This document shows positions 1-7,089 of a DNA stretch of 64,000 nt, piece after piece. This stretch comes from WHSV01 sp050693935 (GTDB taxonomy: Bacteria > Actinomycetota > CADDZG01 > WHSQ01). The stretch lies in NCBI GenBank assembly GCA_050693935.1, contig JBOGWU010000269.1:1-64000 (forward strand), in the 5' to 3' direction. Within the stretch, counting starts at the first letter, position 1. Each line of letters begins with the position of its first letter. The notes below the pieces were generated by a model. It made no database searches. It worked only from the letters and a program-made list of their open reading frames with translations, and was not told where the DNA came from. Position numbers and translations under genes: made by a program.

Positions 1-81
1 GTCCAAGACGGTGAGGTCCACATTCTTGTTCGCAACCACGCCGGGGAATCGCTTCGTGATTCCCCGAAGCTCGATCTCCAT
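1..81 (-). CDS. ABC transporter ATP-binding protein, N-terminal fragment
   Basis: The first 27 codons of a gene that leaves the window at its left edge. The translation begins MEIELRGITKRFPGVVANK, the usual opening of sugar/nucleoside-type ABC ATPases (beta-strand, then K-x-F-P-G-V-x-A-N just ahead of the Walker A loop). Walker A itself is outside the window. It lies 39 bases downstream of the BMP-family lipoprotein gene on the same strand, the normal order for a nucleoside ABC importer (binding protein, then ATPase, then permeases), so the two are probably one operon. Confidence 0.75.
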   Translation of the reverse strand, partial: MEIELRGITKRFPGVVANKNVDLTVLD

Positions 82-120
82 CTGAGCGAGGCTACAGCCC
101 TCGGCTCTGCCGTTGCCGGG

Positions 121-1224
121 TTAACCCCCGCCGACGGTGATCTCGCCGTCGATGATTTGCTGCTGGATCTCCTCGACCTGCGTTGCGACCTCGTCGTCGA
201 CCTGCTCCTCGAACTCGTGGAACGGGGCGATGGCGACGCCCTCGTTCGCGAGCGTGCCGCTGTACAGCCCGCCCTCGAACTCGTCGTTGAGCGCGGCCTC
301 GATGGTGTCGTAGACCGCGACGTCCATGTTCTTCATGACCGAGGTGAGGAAGAGGTCACAGAATTCCTCGACGCTGACACAACCGTCGGTGTCGACCCAG
401 ATCAGCGAGCCCTCGCCCGCGTCCTGGATGGCGGCGGCAGCGCCGAGTCCTGCGGGACCGGCCACCGGCAGTACGACGTCCGCGCCCTCGTCGAGCAGCG
501 TTTCGGTCACGTTGCGACCGTTCTCCTGGTTCTCGAAGTCACCAGTGAACAGACCACCCTTGGGGTTGGCGCTGTCCCAACCCTCGAGCTCTACCTGGGT
601 GCCAGCCTGCTCGTTGTAGTACTCCATGCCGGCCTGGAACCCGTCCATGAAGATCGTCACCGTCGGAATGTTGATTCCTCCGAAGGTGCCCAGCTTGCCG
701 GACTCGCTCACACTTGCCGCAACGTAGCCGGCGAGGAAGGCGGCCTCGTCGGTCTTGAAGGTCAGCTCGCGCACGTTGTCGTAGGTGATGTCTTCACCCT
801 TGTCGGGGTCGAAGAAGTCGACGTCGACGATGGCGAAGTTGGTGTCGGGGTTTTCCTCGGCCGCCTTGGCGGTGGCTTCACCCAGGAGGAAGCCAACCGT
901 AATGATGAGGTCGCACTCCTGCTGGATGAAGTTCTGGATGTTGGGCTCGAAGTCGTTCGGGCTCTGCGACTCGAGCACCTGGGTCTCGATGCCGAAGTCG
1001 GCCTTGGCGTCCTCGAGGCCCTTGTAGGCGGTCTGGTTGAAGGATTTGTCGTCCACACCACCCGTGTCGGTCACCTGACAGGCGAGGAAGTCGGCGTTCT
1101 CCGCGGCGGCACCGTTGCCACCACCGCCATCCGAGGTCGGCTCCTCTTCTTCCGCACAAGCTGCTGCGAAGATCGCCAGCGCCATCAGCAGCGCCGCGAT
1201 CCATCTCATACGACTATTACGCAA
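121..1224 (-). CDS. BMP/PnrA-family substrate-binding lipoprotein
   Basis: Binding protein of the basic membrane protein (PnrA/Med) family, which delivers purine nucleosides or related small molecules to an ABC importer on the outer face of the membrane. Residues 1-23 form a lipoprotein signal peptide with lipobox AAAC (Cys23), followed by an acidic and Gly-rich linker. The mature domain has the family's D-x-G-x-x-D-x-S-F-N motif near residue 55. The start is a TTG codon at 1224: an AGGAGG Shine-Dalgarno sequence lies six bases upstream, whereas the first internal ATG has none at a sensible distance. The partial ABC ATPase follows directly. The substrate is inferred from family membership only. 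Confidence 0.9.
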   Translation of the reverse strand: MRNSRMRWIAALLMALAIFAAACAEEEEPTSDGGGGNGAAAENADFLACQVTDTGGVDDKSFNQTAYKGLEDAKADFGIETQVLESQSPNDFEPNIQNFIQQECDLIITVGFLLGEATAKAAEENPDTNFAIVDVDFFDPDKGEDITYDNVRELTFKTDEAAFLAGYVAASVSESGKLGTFGGINIPTVTIFMDGFQAGMEYYNEQAGTQVELEGWDSANPKGGLFTGDFENQENGRNVTETLLDEGADVVLPVAGPAGLGAAAAIQDAGEGSLIWVDTDGCVSVEEFCDLFLTSVMKNMDVAVYDTIEAALNDEFEGGLYSGTLANEGVAIAPFHEFEEQVDDEVATQVEEIQQQIIDGEITVGGG

Positions 1225-1354
1225 CTACTTCCTCCTTTGGATCAGGGTCGTCCCCCGGCTTCCCCGGCTCGGGAAGGATCGATGACGGCCTGAGCATATA
1301 AGTGCGGCAACTGTCGGCCAAGGCCATTGGTACTAACCAAGTAGTTTTAGGTTC

Positions 1355-1912
1355 ATGAGGATCTATACGAAGAAGGGCGACGATGGATCGACCGGGCTGC
1401 TCTATGGGGGCCGGGTCTCCAAGGACGACATCCGCACCGACGTCTACGGCACCATCGACGAGACGGTCTCGGCCCTGGGGGTCGCCAGGGCGGGAGGCCT
1501 CGTCGAGCGGGTCGAGGACATAGTGATCCGCCTCCAACGAGAGATGTTCGTCGCCGGGGCCCACCTCGCCACCGCCGAGTCCAACCAGTCCAAGCTCAAG
1601 GCTGGGGTTTCGCGCGTAACGCCCGATATGACCGAACAAGTTGAGCGGGACGTCGACGAACTCACCACCGAGCACCCGCTGCCCCAGGAGTTCATTCTTC
1701 CCGGGGAGACGGCCGGTTCCGCGGGCCTGGACCTCGCCCGCTCGACCATCAGGCGAGCCGAACGGCGCGCCGTGACGATGGACCGCGAGGGCCTCATGCC
1801 CGACCCGGAGATACTGCGGTGGCTCAACCGTGTCTCCGATCTGCTGTTCGTTCTCGCTCGTTATCAGGAGGCGGCCAGCGGCGTCAGAGCGGCGCCGTCG
1901 AGAGACCAGTAG
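1355..1912 (+). CDS. pduO: ATP:cob(I)alamin adenosyltransferase, PduO type
   Basis: Transfers the adenosyl group of ATP to cob(I)alamin to make coenzyme B12. The 185-residue length is normal for the PduO/MMAB family. The N-terminal ATP-binding motif Y-T-K-K-G-D-D-G-S-T-G is present, and the helix around residues 108-130 carries the family signature F-I-L-P-G with R-S-T-I-R-R-A-E-R-R. No Shine-Dalgarno is visible; a TAGTTT -10-like hexamer lies at 1342-1347, seven bases before the ATG, which suggests a leaderless transcript. The stop codon overlaps the GTG of the next gene. No B12-dependent enzyme is encoded nearby. Confidence 0.93.
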   Translation: MRIYTKKGDDGSTGLLYGGRVSKDDIRTDVYGTIDETVSALGVARAGGLVERVEDIVIRLQREMFVAGAHLATAESNQSKLKAGVSRVTPDMTEQVERDVDELTTEHPLPQEFILPGETAGSAGLDLARSTIRRAERRAVTMDREGLMPDPEILRWLNRVSDLLFVLARYQEAASGVRAAPSRDQ

Positions 1913-2424
1913 TGAAGCCCGTCGTCTACTGCGCTACCTGCGCAACCAAGCTCGACGAGCGTGACTCGGAGGGCGGGTCCAGGTGCCCGAATTGCGGGCG
2001 TTCCTGGTATCAGAACTCCGCGCCGACGGTTGCTGCGGCCATCGTCGAGGGTGGCCGGGTCCTTATCTCGTTCAGGGCTATTGAGCCCAAGCAGGGCAAA
2101 GCAGATATACCGGGTGGGTTTCTCAAGCCCGGGGAGGAGCCCCTGGAGGGCCTTCGGCGCGAGATCCGCGAGGAGCTTGGCGTCGAGATCGAGGTCTCGT
2201 TCGAGGATTTCATCCAGGGCGCTTCGCACACCTACAGTGAGGAGGGGGATTGGGTCCTGTCGCTGGGTTTCGCGGCCCGCCTCGTGAGCGGCGACATCGT
2301 TCCCGCCGACGATGTAGCAGAGGCCCGTTGGGTTACTTATGGTGAACTCGACGATCTGGATTTTGCGTGGCCGCACGATCGCGATCTCGCAAGGGCGGCC
2401 CTGAGCAGGCAGATGGGCGAATAG
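1912..2424 (+). CDS. NUDIX hydrolase with N-terminal zinc ribbon
   Basis: A 170-residue protein. It opens with a four-Cys zinc ribbon (C-A-T-C near residue 8, C-P-N-C near residue 26). A NUDIX domain follows, with a complete NUDIX box: G-G-F-L-K-P-G-E, then seven residues, then R-E-I-R-E-E-L-G. The arrangement resembles NADH pyrophosphatase and other NUDIX enzymes that cleave nucleoside diphosphates linked to another group; the substrate cannot be read from the sequence. GTG at 1912 was chosen as start because it overlaps the upstream TAG by one base (TAGTG), a translational coupling arrangement, and the reading frame upstream of it is the shadow of the adenosyltransferase gene. Confidence 0.88.
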   Translation: MKPVVYCATCATKLDERDSEGGSRCPNCGRSWYQNSAPTVAAAIVEGGRVLISFRAIEPKQGKADIPGGFLKPGEEPLEGLRREIREELGVEIEVSFEDFIQGASHTYSEEGDWVLSLGFAARLVSGDIVPADDVAEARWVTYGELDDLDFAWPHDRDLARAALSRQMGE

Positions 2425-2436
2425 AGGGGAGCGAGC

Positions 2437-2862
2437 ATGGCGTTGTTCTTTGGTGGGAGGAGCAAGCAAACGGTGACCGTCCCCGACCTGGACGATCGGG
2501 AGCTCGCTCAGATCATCTCCATCATCCGGTTGGGCATCGGCATCGCGTTCTTTCTGTTCCCGAAGCGCATGGGGCGCCTGTGGACCGGAGATGAGGAGAC
2601 CACCGCCACCTCACGCATGGCCGCCCGCAGCCTCGGAGCCCGCGACGCGGCCCTAGCCATCGGCACGATGACCGCCCTCGAGCAAGACGGAAACGTGCGC
2701 GGCTGGCTCGAGGCGGCCGCGTTGTCGGACGCCTCCGATGCCGTTAGCACCATCTCGAACTGGCGCCATCTGCCCGGTCTTCGTCGGCTGCTTGGCTTGG
2801 CGTCCTCGGTAGGAGGCGCCGTCGTCGGCTTCAACCTGGCCCAATCGCTGGGCGACGACTAA
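2437..2862 (+). CDS. Conserved small membrane protein, function unknown
   Basis: A 141-residue protein preceded by a purine-rich ribosome binding site 12 bases after the NUDIX gene, so probably the last gene of the short 1355-2862 operon. Around residues 25-45 there is a hydrophobic segment (I-I-S-I-I-R-L-G-I-G-I-A-F-F-L-F-P), and a second Gly/Ala-rich hydrophobic helix lies near the C-terminus. The central region is helical, with R-x-x-x-x-R-D-A-A-L-A-I-G, which resembles small DUF4267-like integral membrane proteins. No catalytic motif is visible and I assign no function. Confidence 0.7.
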   Translation: MALFFGGRSKQTVTVPDLDDRELAQIISIIRLGIGIAFFLFPKRMGRLWTGDEETTATSRMAARSLGARDAALAIGTMTALEQDGNVRGWLEAAALSDASDAVSTISNWRHLPGLRRLLGLASSVGGAVVGFNLAQSLGDD

Positions 2863-3187
2863 GTGGCCCGCTACCCGGGCGATCTACGACAACGCCGTCG
2901 CTGAGTCACGGCGATGTGGCTAAAGGGTCTGACAGCAAACCCGAAACCCGGCATCAAAGGGGGAATCGGAAGGGTGGGCCTGGTAGGGCCCTCCCGATGG
3001 GGCTGCTCCTGGACACCTATTCAACATGAGTACCGCCCAGCGGTTGCCAGGTTGCAAACCCCTTGCCGCGAGCCTTTGAGGGGAGTTTTGCGACAGCCTT
3101 CTAAGCGGTTCACTTGTCGCGCATCGGAGCGGCTCTTGGGCCCGGCCGTTAGTTCGAGGACCGGTGGGCCGGGATCCAGGTGACTGC
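2863..3187. other. 325-base gap with one strong hairpin, no gene recognised
   Basis: This stretch separates the end of a rightward operon from the 3' end of a leftward gene. I see no coding frame with a start and composition to match its neighbours, and no tRNA, SRP, RNase P or tmRNA signature. It contains an eight-pair hairpin at 2972-2995 (GGG-T-GGGCC, loop TGGTAG, GGCCC-T-CCC) with a single T-T mismatch and no T-tract. It may be a rho-independent-like stop between convergent genes or part of an unknown structured RNA. Confidence 0.4.
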
Positions 3188-3970
3188 CTAGTCGACCGCG
3201 GCACGGTGGGACATGAGCCGGGAGTGCGCAAGCCCAACTCGGCCGACTCGCACCGCGTCGGTTTCGAGCTCGAAGTCGGCACCTAGAGCCTCGAAGTCGC
3301 CCGAATCGAGGTCCACGTCCTGGAAGCGCTCCCACCGTCGATTTCCGTCGACCACCACGGGAGCACCTTGCGCTATCAGCTTCTTGCTCGGCCACTCGGC
3401 TCGATATTCGGCGAGGTGCAGTGAGGTGTTCGACTCGTGCCCGACTCCCAGCAGTAAGACTTGGCCATCTAGATCGTAGAGCCGGGCCAGAGGTGAGCTC
3501 TCGCCGAGTCCGAAGGCCAGAGAGTGGCCGGTGAGGATGGTCTCGGCGTGGGGACCTCGGGCACAGAAGGAGTCGCGCGGCTGGTTGCTCCGCAGCACTC
3601 CGGGTTGCGACCGGAAGCAGTCCACCACCGCTCCCATCCCCCGTGTGGGCGTGACAGCGGGGTCAAAAGGCGGCATTTCCTCGCGGATGGTTTTGAACCA
3701 GGACGCCGGTACCGGCGGGTTTACCCAGGAGGCCGGATCGGTCAGTCCACTCGAATGCGAGGGCATCACGAGGGTTCCTTTGGGGCCCAGCGCCTCCTCG
3801 AGGGCGAGCACCACCGCATGCGCTCCGCCCGCAACCCAACCGATGGCGCTGAGCGAGGAGTGCACCAGCACGGTGACCCCGGGGTCGACGCCCAGGGCAC
3901 GCAAGTCGCGCACCAAGGAGGTAACGGTGATCGGTGCCGCGGTCCTCTTGATCTGGTCCTCTTCGCTCAT
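3188..3970 (-). CDS. AAC(3)-family N-acetyltransferase
   Basis: Member of the aminoglycoside 3-N-acetyltransferase (antibiotic_NAT, YokD) family, which uses acetyl-CoA. Visible hallmarks are V-H-S-S-L-S-A-I-G-W-V with G-G-A near residue 40-50, G-T-L-V-M-P-S-H-S near residue 65, and the late motif G-V-G-H-E-S-N-T-S-L-H-L-A-E containing the catalytic His region. The 260-residue length is typical. I start it at the ATG at 3970, which has an AAAGGA sequence at proper spacing; an upstream GTG at 3994 lacks one. Many environmental members are not resistance determinants, so the true substrate is open. It is divergent from the acyl-CoA dehydrogenase gene. Confidence 0.88.
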   Translation of the reverse strand: MSEEDQIKRTAAPITVTSLVRDLRALGVDPGVTVLVHSSLSAIGWVAGGAHAVVLALEEALGPKGTLVMPSHSSGLTDPASWVNPPVPASWFKTIREEMPPFDPAVTPTRGMGAVVDCFRSQPGVLRSNQPRDSFCARGPHAETILTGHSLAFGLGESSPLARLYDLDGQVLLLGVGHESNTSLHLAEYRAEWPSKKLIAQGAPVVVDGNRRWERFQDVDLDSGDFEALGADFELETDAVRVGRVGLAHSRLMSHRAAVD

Positions 3971-4032
3971 GCCGTTTCCTTTCCGCTGCGACACTCTCGC
4001 GTAAGGGCCATGCCAAGCACTAGTGTTCGGCT

Positions 4033-5187
4033 ATGGACTTCCGGCACACAGAAGAGCAGCTCGCCTTCTATAAGTCGGTCAAAGACTTCGCCGCCGAGGT
4101 GGTCGAGCCCGGAGCGCACGAGCGCGACGTCGAGGGCCGCTTCGATCCAGAAGTGTGGTCCAGGCTCGGGGATTTCGGCCTTCTGGGGCTGCCAATCCCA
4201 GAGGAGTTTGGCGGCTCAGGGGCCGACATCATCACCACCTGTCTGGCTCTCGAGGCGCTGGCCGAGGGAGGGCACGACGCCGGGCTGGGCCTCAGCGTCG
4301 GTGCCCACGTAACCATCGGGGCGGTGCCAATCTGGCTGCACGGCACCGACGAGCAGAAGCGGAAATATCTACCCAGGCTCGCCTCTGGCCAATGGGTGGG
4401 GGCGATGGCGATCACCGAACCGGGGGCCGGCTCGGACGCAGCCGCGATCGAGTGCAGGGCCGGGCGCGACGGCGACGAGTGGGTGCTGAACGGAAGCAAG
4501 ATCTTCATCACCAACGGCTCGATCGCCGACACCGTGATCGTGATGGCGGTCACCGATCCCGACGCTGGCTCGGGCCACGGAGTGAGTGCCTTCATCGTCG
4601 AGAGAGACACGCCGGGATTCTCTGTGGGCCGCGATCTCGACAAGATGGGGACGCGCTCGTCGCCTCTCTCGCTACTCCACTTCGACGACTGCCGGGTGCC
4701 GCACGCTTCGATGCTCGGAGCCGAGGGCAGCGGGCTGTGGGCTATCGCTTTCGAGTGCTTCGATTGGGAGCGGACCGTGATGATCGCTTCTTCTGTCGGG
4801 GGGATGAAGGCGTCGCTCGACGCGGCGGTCGCCTACGCGAAGGAGCGGGTGGCGTTTGGGAAGTCCATTGCGAACCAGCAGTCCATTCAACACAAGCTTG
4901 CCGACATGAAGGCTCAGCTCGACGCTGCTCGCTTGCTGCTGTACCGGGCGGCATGGCTCAAACAGGAGGGGCTGCCGCACCAGACCGAGGCCAGCGTCGC
5001 GAAACTGTTCGTCGCGGAGGCGGCGATGAACAACGCCGTCGAGGCCACGCAGATCTTCGGCGGATACGGCTACATCAAGGACTATCCGATCGAGCGCTCG
5101 ATGCGTGACGCCAAGCTGATCTCGATCGGAGGCGGAACCTCCGAGATTCAGAAGATGATCATCGCAAGAGGGTTGCTGGACGACTAG
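4033..5187 (+). CDS. Acyl-CoA dehydrogenase
   Basis: FAD-dependent alpha,beta-dehydrogenation of an acyl-CoA thioester. The 384-residue protein has the ACAD signatures A-I-T-E-P-G-A-G-S-D (about 126-135) and Q-I-F-G-G-Y-G-Y near 340. The usual medium-chain catalytic Glu before G-T is replaced (I-G-G-G-T-S-E-I-Q), but D-W-E-R at 244-247 places a Glu where isovaleryl-CoA and long-chain enzymes carry their base, so Glu246 is the likely catalytic residue and a branched or longer substrate is more probable. No Shine-Dalgarno is seen; TAGTGT at 4021-4026 sits six bases before the ATG, which suggests a leaderless mRNA. Confidence 0.93.
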   Translation: MDFRHTEEQLAFYKSVKDFAAEVVEPGAHERDVEGRFDPEVWSRLGDFGLLGLPIPEEFGGSGADIITTCLALEALAEGGHDAGLGLSVGAHVTIGAVPIWLHGTDEQKRKYLPRLASGQWVGAMAITEPGAGSDAAAIECRAGRDGDEWVLNGSKIFITNGSIADTVIVMAVTDPDAGSGHGVSAFIVERDTPGFSVGRDLDKMGTRSSPLSLLHFDDCRVPHASMLGAEGSGLWAIAFECFDWERTVMIASSVGGMKASLDAAVAYAKERVAFGKSIANQQSIQHKLADMKAQLDAARLLLYRAAWLKQEGLPHQTEASVAKLFVAEAAMNNAVEATQIFGGYGYIKDYPIERSMRDAKLISIGGGTSEIQKMIIARGLLDD

Positions 5188-5202
5188 AAGAAGAGACTCC
5201 CC

Positions 5203-5688
5203 ATGGACCACGTGCTGATTCGCAAGCTCGAGCACCTGACCGGAACGCTTCGGCGGCCCAGGCTGGTCTACGCGATCGAGATGCGCGACCGGCCGGGTCC
5301 GGCCCACAAGACGGGGGCGTTCGAGGACGATGTGATGTGGGTCCAACTTCGCGGCGGGCTGTTCGTCGCCAAGGCGCACGTCAAGATCTGCTGGCGTGGA
5401 GAGTTCTCCTCTCCCAAAGAGATACGCATGCGGGTTCGCGATGCTCCCATTCACGACGTTGCAGACTTCTGGACTATGCGGCCCCGCTTCGGTTATGCCG
5501 CGGTCGCCGAGCTCCAGCACGAGTCGTGGATCGAGCCGTTCTGGGCGGGTCCGCGCACCTACGGTTACGAGTGGGTGCTGCTCGAGAACGACAAGAAGCA
5601 CAAGAGTTGGCTCGACCGCAAGGATCCGCCGCGCACCGGAGCCGAACTTGCCTCGCAGTTCGATGCCTGGAAGGGCTCTCTCCCTTAG
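5203..5688 (+). CDS. Conserved hypothetical protein
   Basis: A 161-residue soluble protein, rich in Trp and aromatic residues, with no signal peptide or membrane segment. It starts 15 bases after the acyl-CoA dehydrogenase behind a weak GAAGAAGAGA ribosome site, so the two are likely co-transcribed. I recognise no domain: the sequence alternates short charged strands (V-M-W-V-Q-L-R-G-G-L-F-V, H-V-K-I-C-W-R-G) and ends in a basic helix. A role linked to acyl-CoA metabolism is only a guess from position. Its 3' end nearly touches the convergent TlpA-like gene. Confidence 0.7.
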   Translation: MDHVLIRKLEHLTGTLRRPRLVYAIEMRDRPGPAHKTGAFEDDVMWVQLRGGLFVAKAHVKICWRGEFSSPKEIRMRVRDAPIHDVADFWTMRPRFGYAAVAELQHESWIEPFWAGPRTYGYEWVLLENDKKHKSWLDRKDPPRTGAELASQFDAWKGSLP

Positions 5689-5689
5689 G

Positions 5690-6238
5690 TCACGTCACCT
5701 GCTTCAAGATCTGGTGCATGCCCTCGAGGCTGATCGGTCCGTCCACGATGGTGGCGATATCTCCGTCCGCGTCGATCACGATGGTGGAGGGCCGCAGGGG
5801 ATCGTCGAACGCGGTCCACACCTCGGGGGCGTTGCCCATCACGTAAGGCACGTCGAACTCCTCGACGTAGGCCTCGCCGTCTTCTATGGTGTCGTTATTG
5901 GAGACGCCGGCGAAGATCGCCTTTCCCTCGTACTCCTTGGCCAACTGGTTGAGGTCGGGCTGTTCGCCCTGGCAAACCGGTCACCACGACTCCCAGAAGT
6001 TCAGGACGACTGGTGTGCCGCGCTGCTCCGCCAGGCTGAAGGATTCGCCCTGGAAGGTCTCAAACGAGAAGTCGGGGGCCGGGACCCTGGTCTCCGAGCC
6101 CTTCTCGGAGCGAGTGGTTTCGGGAGCCGATCGCGGGTTGGTCTCGGTGGTCGCGTCGGCGCCTCCACAGGCGGTCAGCACGACCACGGCAGTCGCGCAC
6201 ACAACCACCGGCCTGAATCCCGCGGGATTTCCCCTCAT
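5690..6238 (-). CDS. TlpA/ResA-like lipoprotein with in-frame UGA at the active site (candidate selenoprotein)
   Basis: One continuous frame encodes a lipoprotein signal peptide (lipobox L-T-A-C, Cys24) and a full thioredoxin-fold TlpA/ResA domain, interrupted only by TGA at 5981-5983 (codon 86). The context is N-F-W-E-S-W-[UGA]-P-V-C, exactly where this family has W-C-x-x-C, so the stop replaces the nucleophilic Cys while the resolving Cys89 is kept. Downstream sequence remains family-like (P-D-L-N-Q-L-A-K-E-Y, cis-Pro in R-P-S-T, V-I-D-A-D-G) with no frameshift. If UGA is read as Sec, the product is 182 residues and an extracytoplasmic thiol-disulfide reductase. The start at 6238 is favoured by GGAGG nine bases upstream. 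The alternative is a single nonsense mutation in a fresh pseudogene. UGA is an ordinary stop elsewhere in the window. Confidence 0.75.
5947..5983 (-). promoter_or_regulatory. Candidate bacterial SECIS hairpin following the UGA codon
   Basis: Directly after the UGA (5983-5981, minus strand) the RNA can form an apical stem GGGC/GCCC (5969-5966 with 5960-5957) closing a five-base loop GAACA, with an outer GGUU/AACC stem (5978-5975 with 5950-5947). The loop's first base is G and lies 16 bases after the UGA, which meets the known bacterial SECIS rule (small loop, G within its first two positions, 16-37 bases away). The stems are short, so chance cannot be excluded. Confidence 0.4.
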
Positions 6239-6278
6239 GCCGTCCATCCTCCATCAGTCTCCGACTTACGCAGGTGGC

Positions 6279-6926
6279 TTAAATGGATGGCTCGGGAGCC
6301 GTGACCCGGATCAGGCCGGCCAGCTCGCGTCCCAGCGAGGCCGGGCCGTCGGGTGTCTCGACGGTAATGGGTCCCTCCATCGGCGCCAGGTCCTTGACGA
6401 CCAGCTCGACCCCTGGACGCAGTCCGATCTGGTCCAGGTAGGGGAGCACGACTTCCTTGAGCTCGGAGATCTGAGAGACGACGCCTGCCTCGCCCGGGTC
6501 CAACTCGCTCAGTCTTCGCAGCACTCGCAGGTCGACGGGGCAGATGGGGTGCCCGTGCGGGCAGTAGTCCGGATAGTCCAGCGCCTTGGCCAGGGCCTCC
6601 TCGACGCGGGCCGAAATGGCGTGTTCGATCTTGTGGGCCTCGCCGTGGACCTCGTGCCAGAACATCCCGAGCTTGTCGACCAGGAGACACTCGACCAGAC
6701 GGTGGCGGCGAAGCATGGTGTGCGCGAGACGCCGCCCTTCGGGGGTGAGCAGGATGGCCCCGCCTCTCTCTCTGGTGAGGTAGCCCTCCGAGGCGAGACG
6801 CTTGAGCATCTCCGACGCCGAGGGCAGCGAGACCTCGAGGATGCGCGCGAGGACGGTCGCGGTGATCCGCTCGCCATCTTCTTCCAGGCGCTTGATCTCC
6901 TCGAGGTAGTCCTCGACGCCTCTCAT
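6279..6926 (-). CDS. DtxR/MntR-family metal-dependent transcriptional regulator
   Basis: A 215-residue regulator. It has an N-terminal winged helix (I-T-A-T-V-L-A-R-I-L-E-V-S-L-P-S-A-S-E-M-L-K, about 21-42). A metal-binding and dimerisation domain follows, containing H-E-V-H-G-E-A-H-K-I-E-H (about 90-101) and C-P-H-G-H-P-I-C (about 121-128). A C-terminal SH3/FeoA-like domain starts near residue 150. Such proteins repress iron or manganese uptake genes when metal-loaded; the metal cannot be decided here. A TACACT hexamer at 6934-6939 lies seven bases before the ATG with no Shine-Dalgarno, so it is probably leaderless. It lies upstream of the UGA-containing gene on the same strand. Confidence 0.9.
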   Translation of the reverse strand: MRGVEDYLEEIKRLEEDGERITATVLARILEVSLPSASEMLKRLASEGYLTRERGGAILLTPEGRRLAHTMLRRHRLVECLLVDKLGMFWHEVHGEAHKIEHAISARVEEALAKALDYPDYCPHGHPICPVDLRVLRRLSELDPGEAGVVSQISELKEVVLPYLDQIGLRPGVELVVKDLAPMEGPITVETPDGPASLGRELAGLIRVTAPEPSI

Positions 6927-7000
6927 GACTACCAGTGTAGTGGGCCTGACCAGCAGTTTTGAAGCGGAGAGCCAACCGGGGCGTGCTAGGTTGCAATGCA

Positions 7001-7089
7001 GAGATCGTTTCGCCGATCTCGGTTACACAAGGGCGCGGCCGGGCATATCTGTTGTCGCGGGAACACCGGTCGCCGGGAGGATTCGCTAC
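7001..7089 (+). promoter_or_regulatory. Structured leader upstream of the M23 peptidase gene
   Basis: The leader opens with a perfect hairpin GAGATCG-TTTCGC-CGATCTC (7001-7020), followed by GC-rich paired segments up to the GGGAGGA ribosome binding site at about 7076-7082. Secreted coiled-coil/M23 and Rpf-type peptidases of Actinobacteria are often controlled by c-di-AMP (ydaO) riboswitches, and some fragments here loosely resemble that consensus, but I cannot align the core, so riboswitch identity is speculative. Confidence 0.25.

Noticed and set aside
157..1293. Long open frame on the plus strand opposite the BMP lipoprotein gene
   Set aside because: It is the antisense shadow of a clear family member, with the Val/Leu/Asp bias typical of high-GC antisense frames and no ribosome site.
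3140..3187. Possible tRNA (GTTCGAGGACC resembling a T-arm)
   Set aside because: No matching acceptor stem, anticodon arm or D-arm could be built around it; no tRNA was found anywhere in the window.
3188..3970. AAC(3)-like gene as an acquired antibiotic resistance gene
   Set aside because: No mobile element or altered composition surrounds it, and chromosomal members of the family are common without resistance activity.
5981..5983. Genome-wide reassignment of TGA to Trp
   Set aside because: TGA ends several intact genes here, for example hemC, ccmH, ccmF and ccdA, and reading through them would run into overlapping genes.
5690..6247. Interpretation of the TlpA-like gene as two separate genes or a frameshift
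   Set aside because: Both parts are in the same frame with nothing missing between them, the second part has no ribosome site, and the break is a single TGA at the catalytic Cys position.
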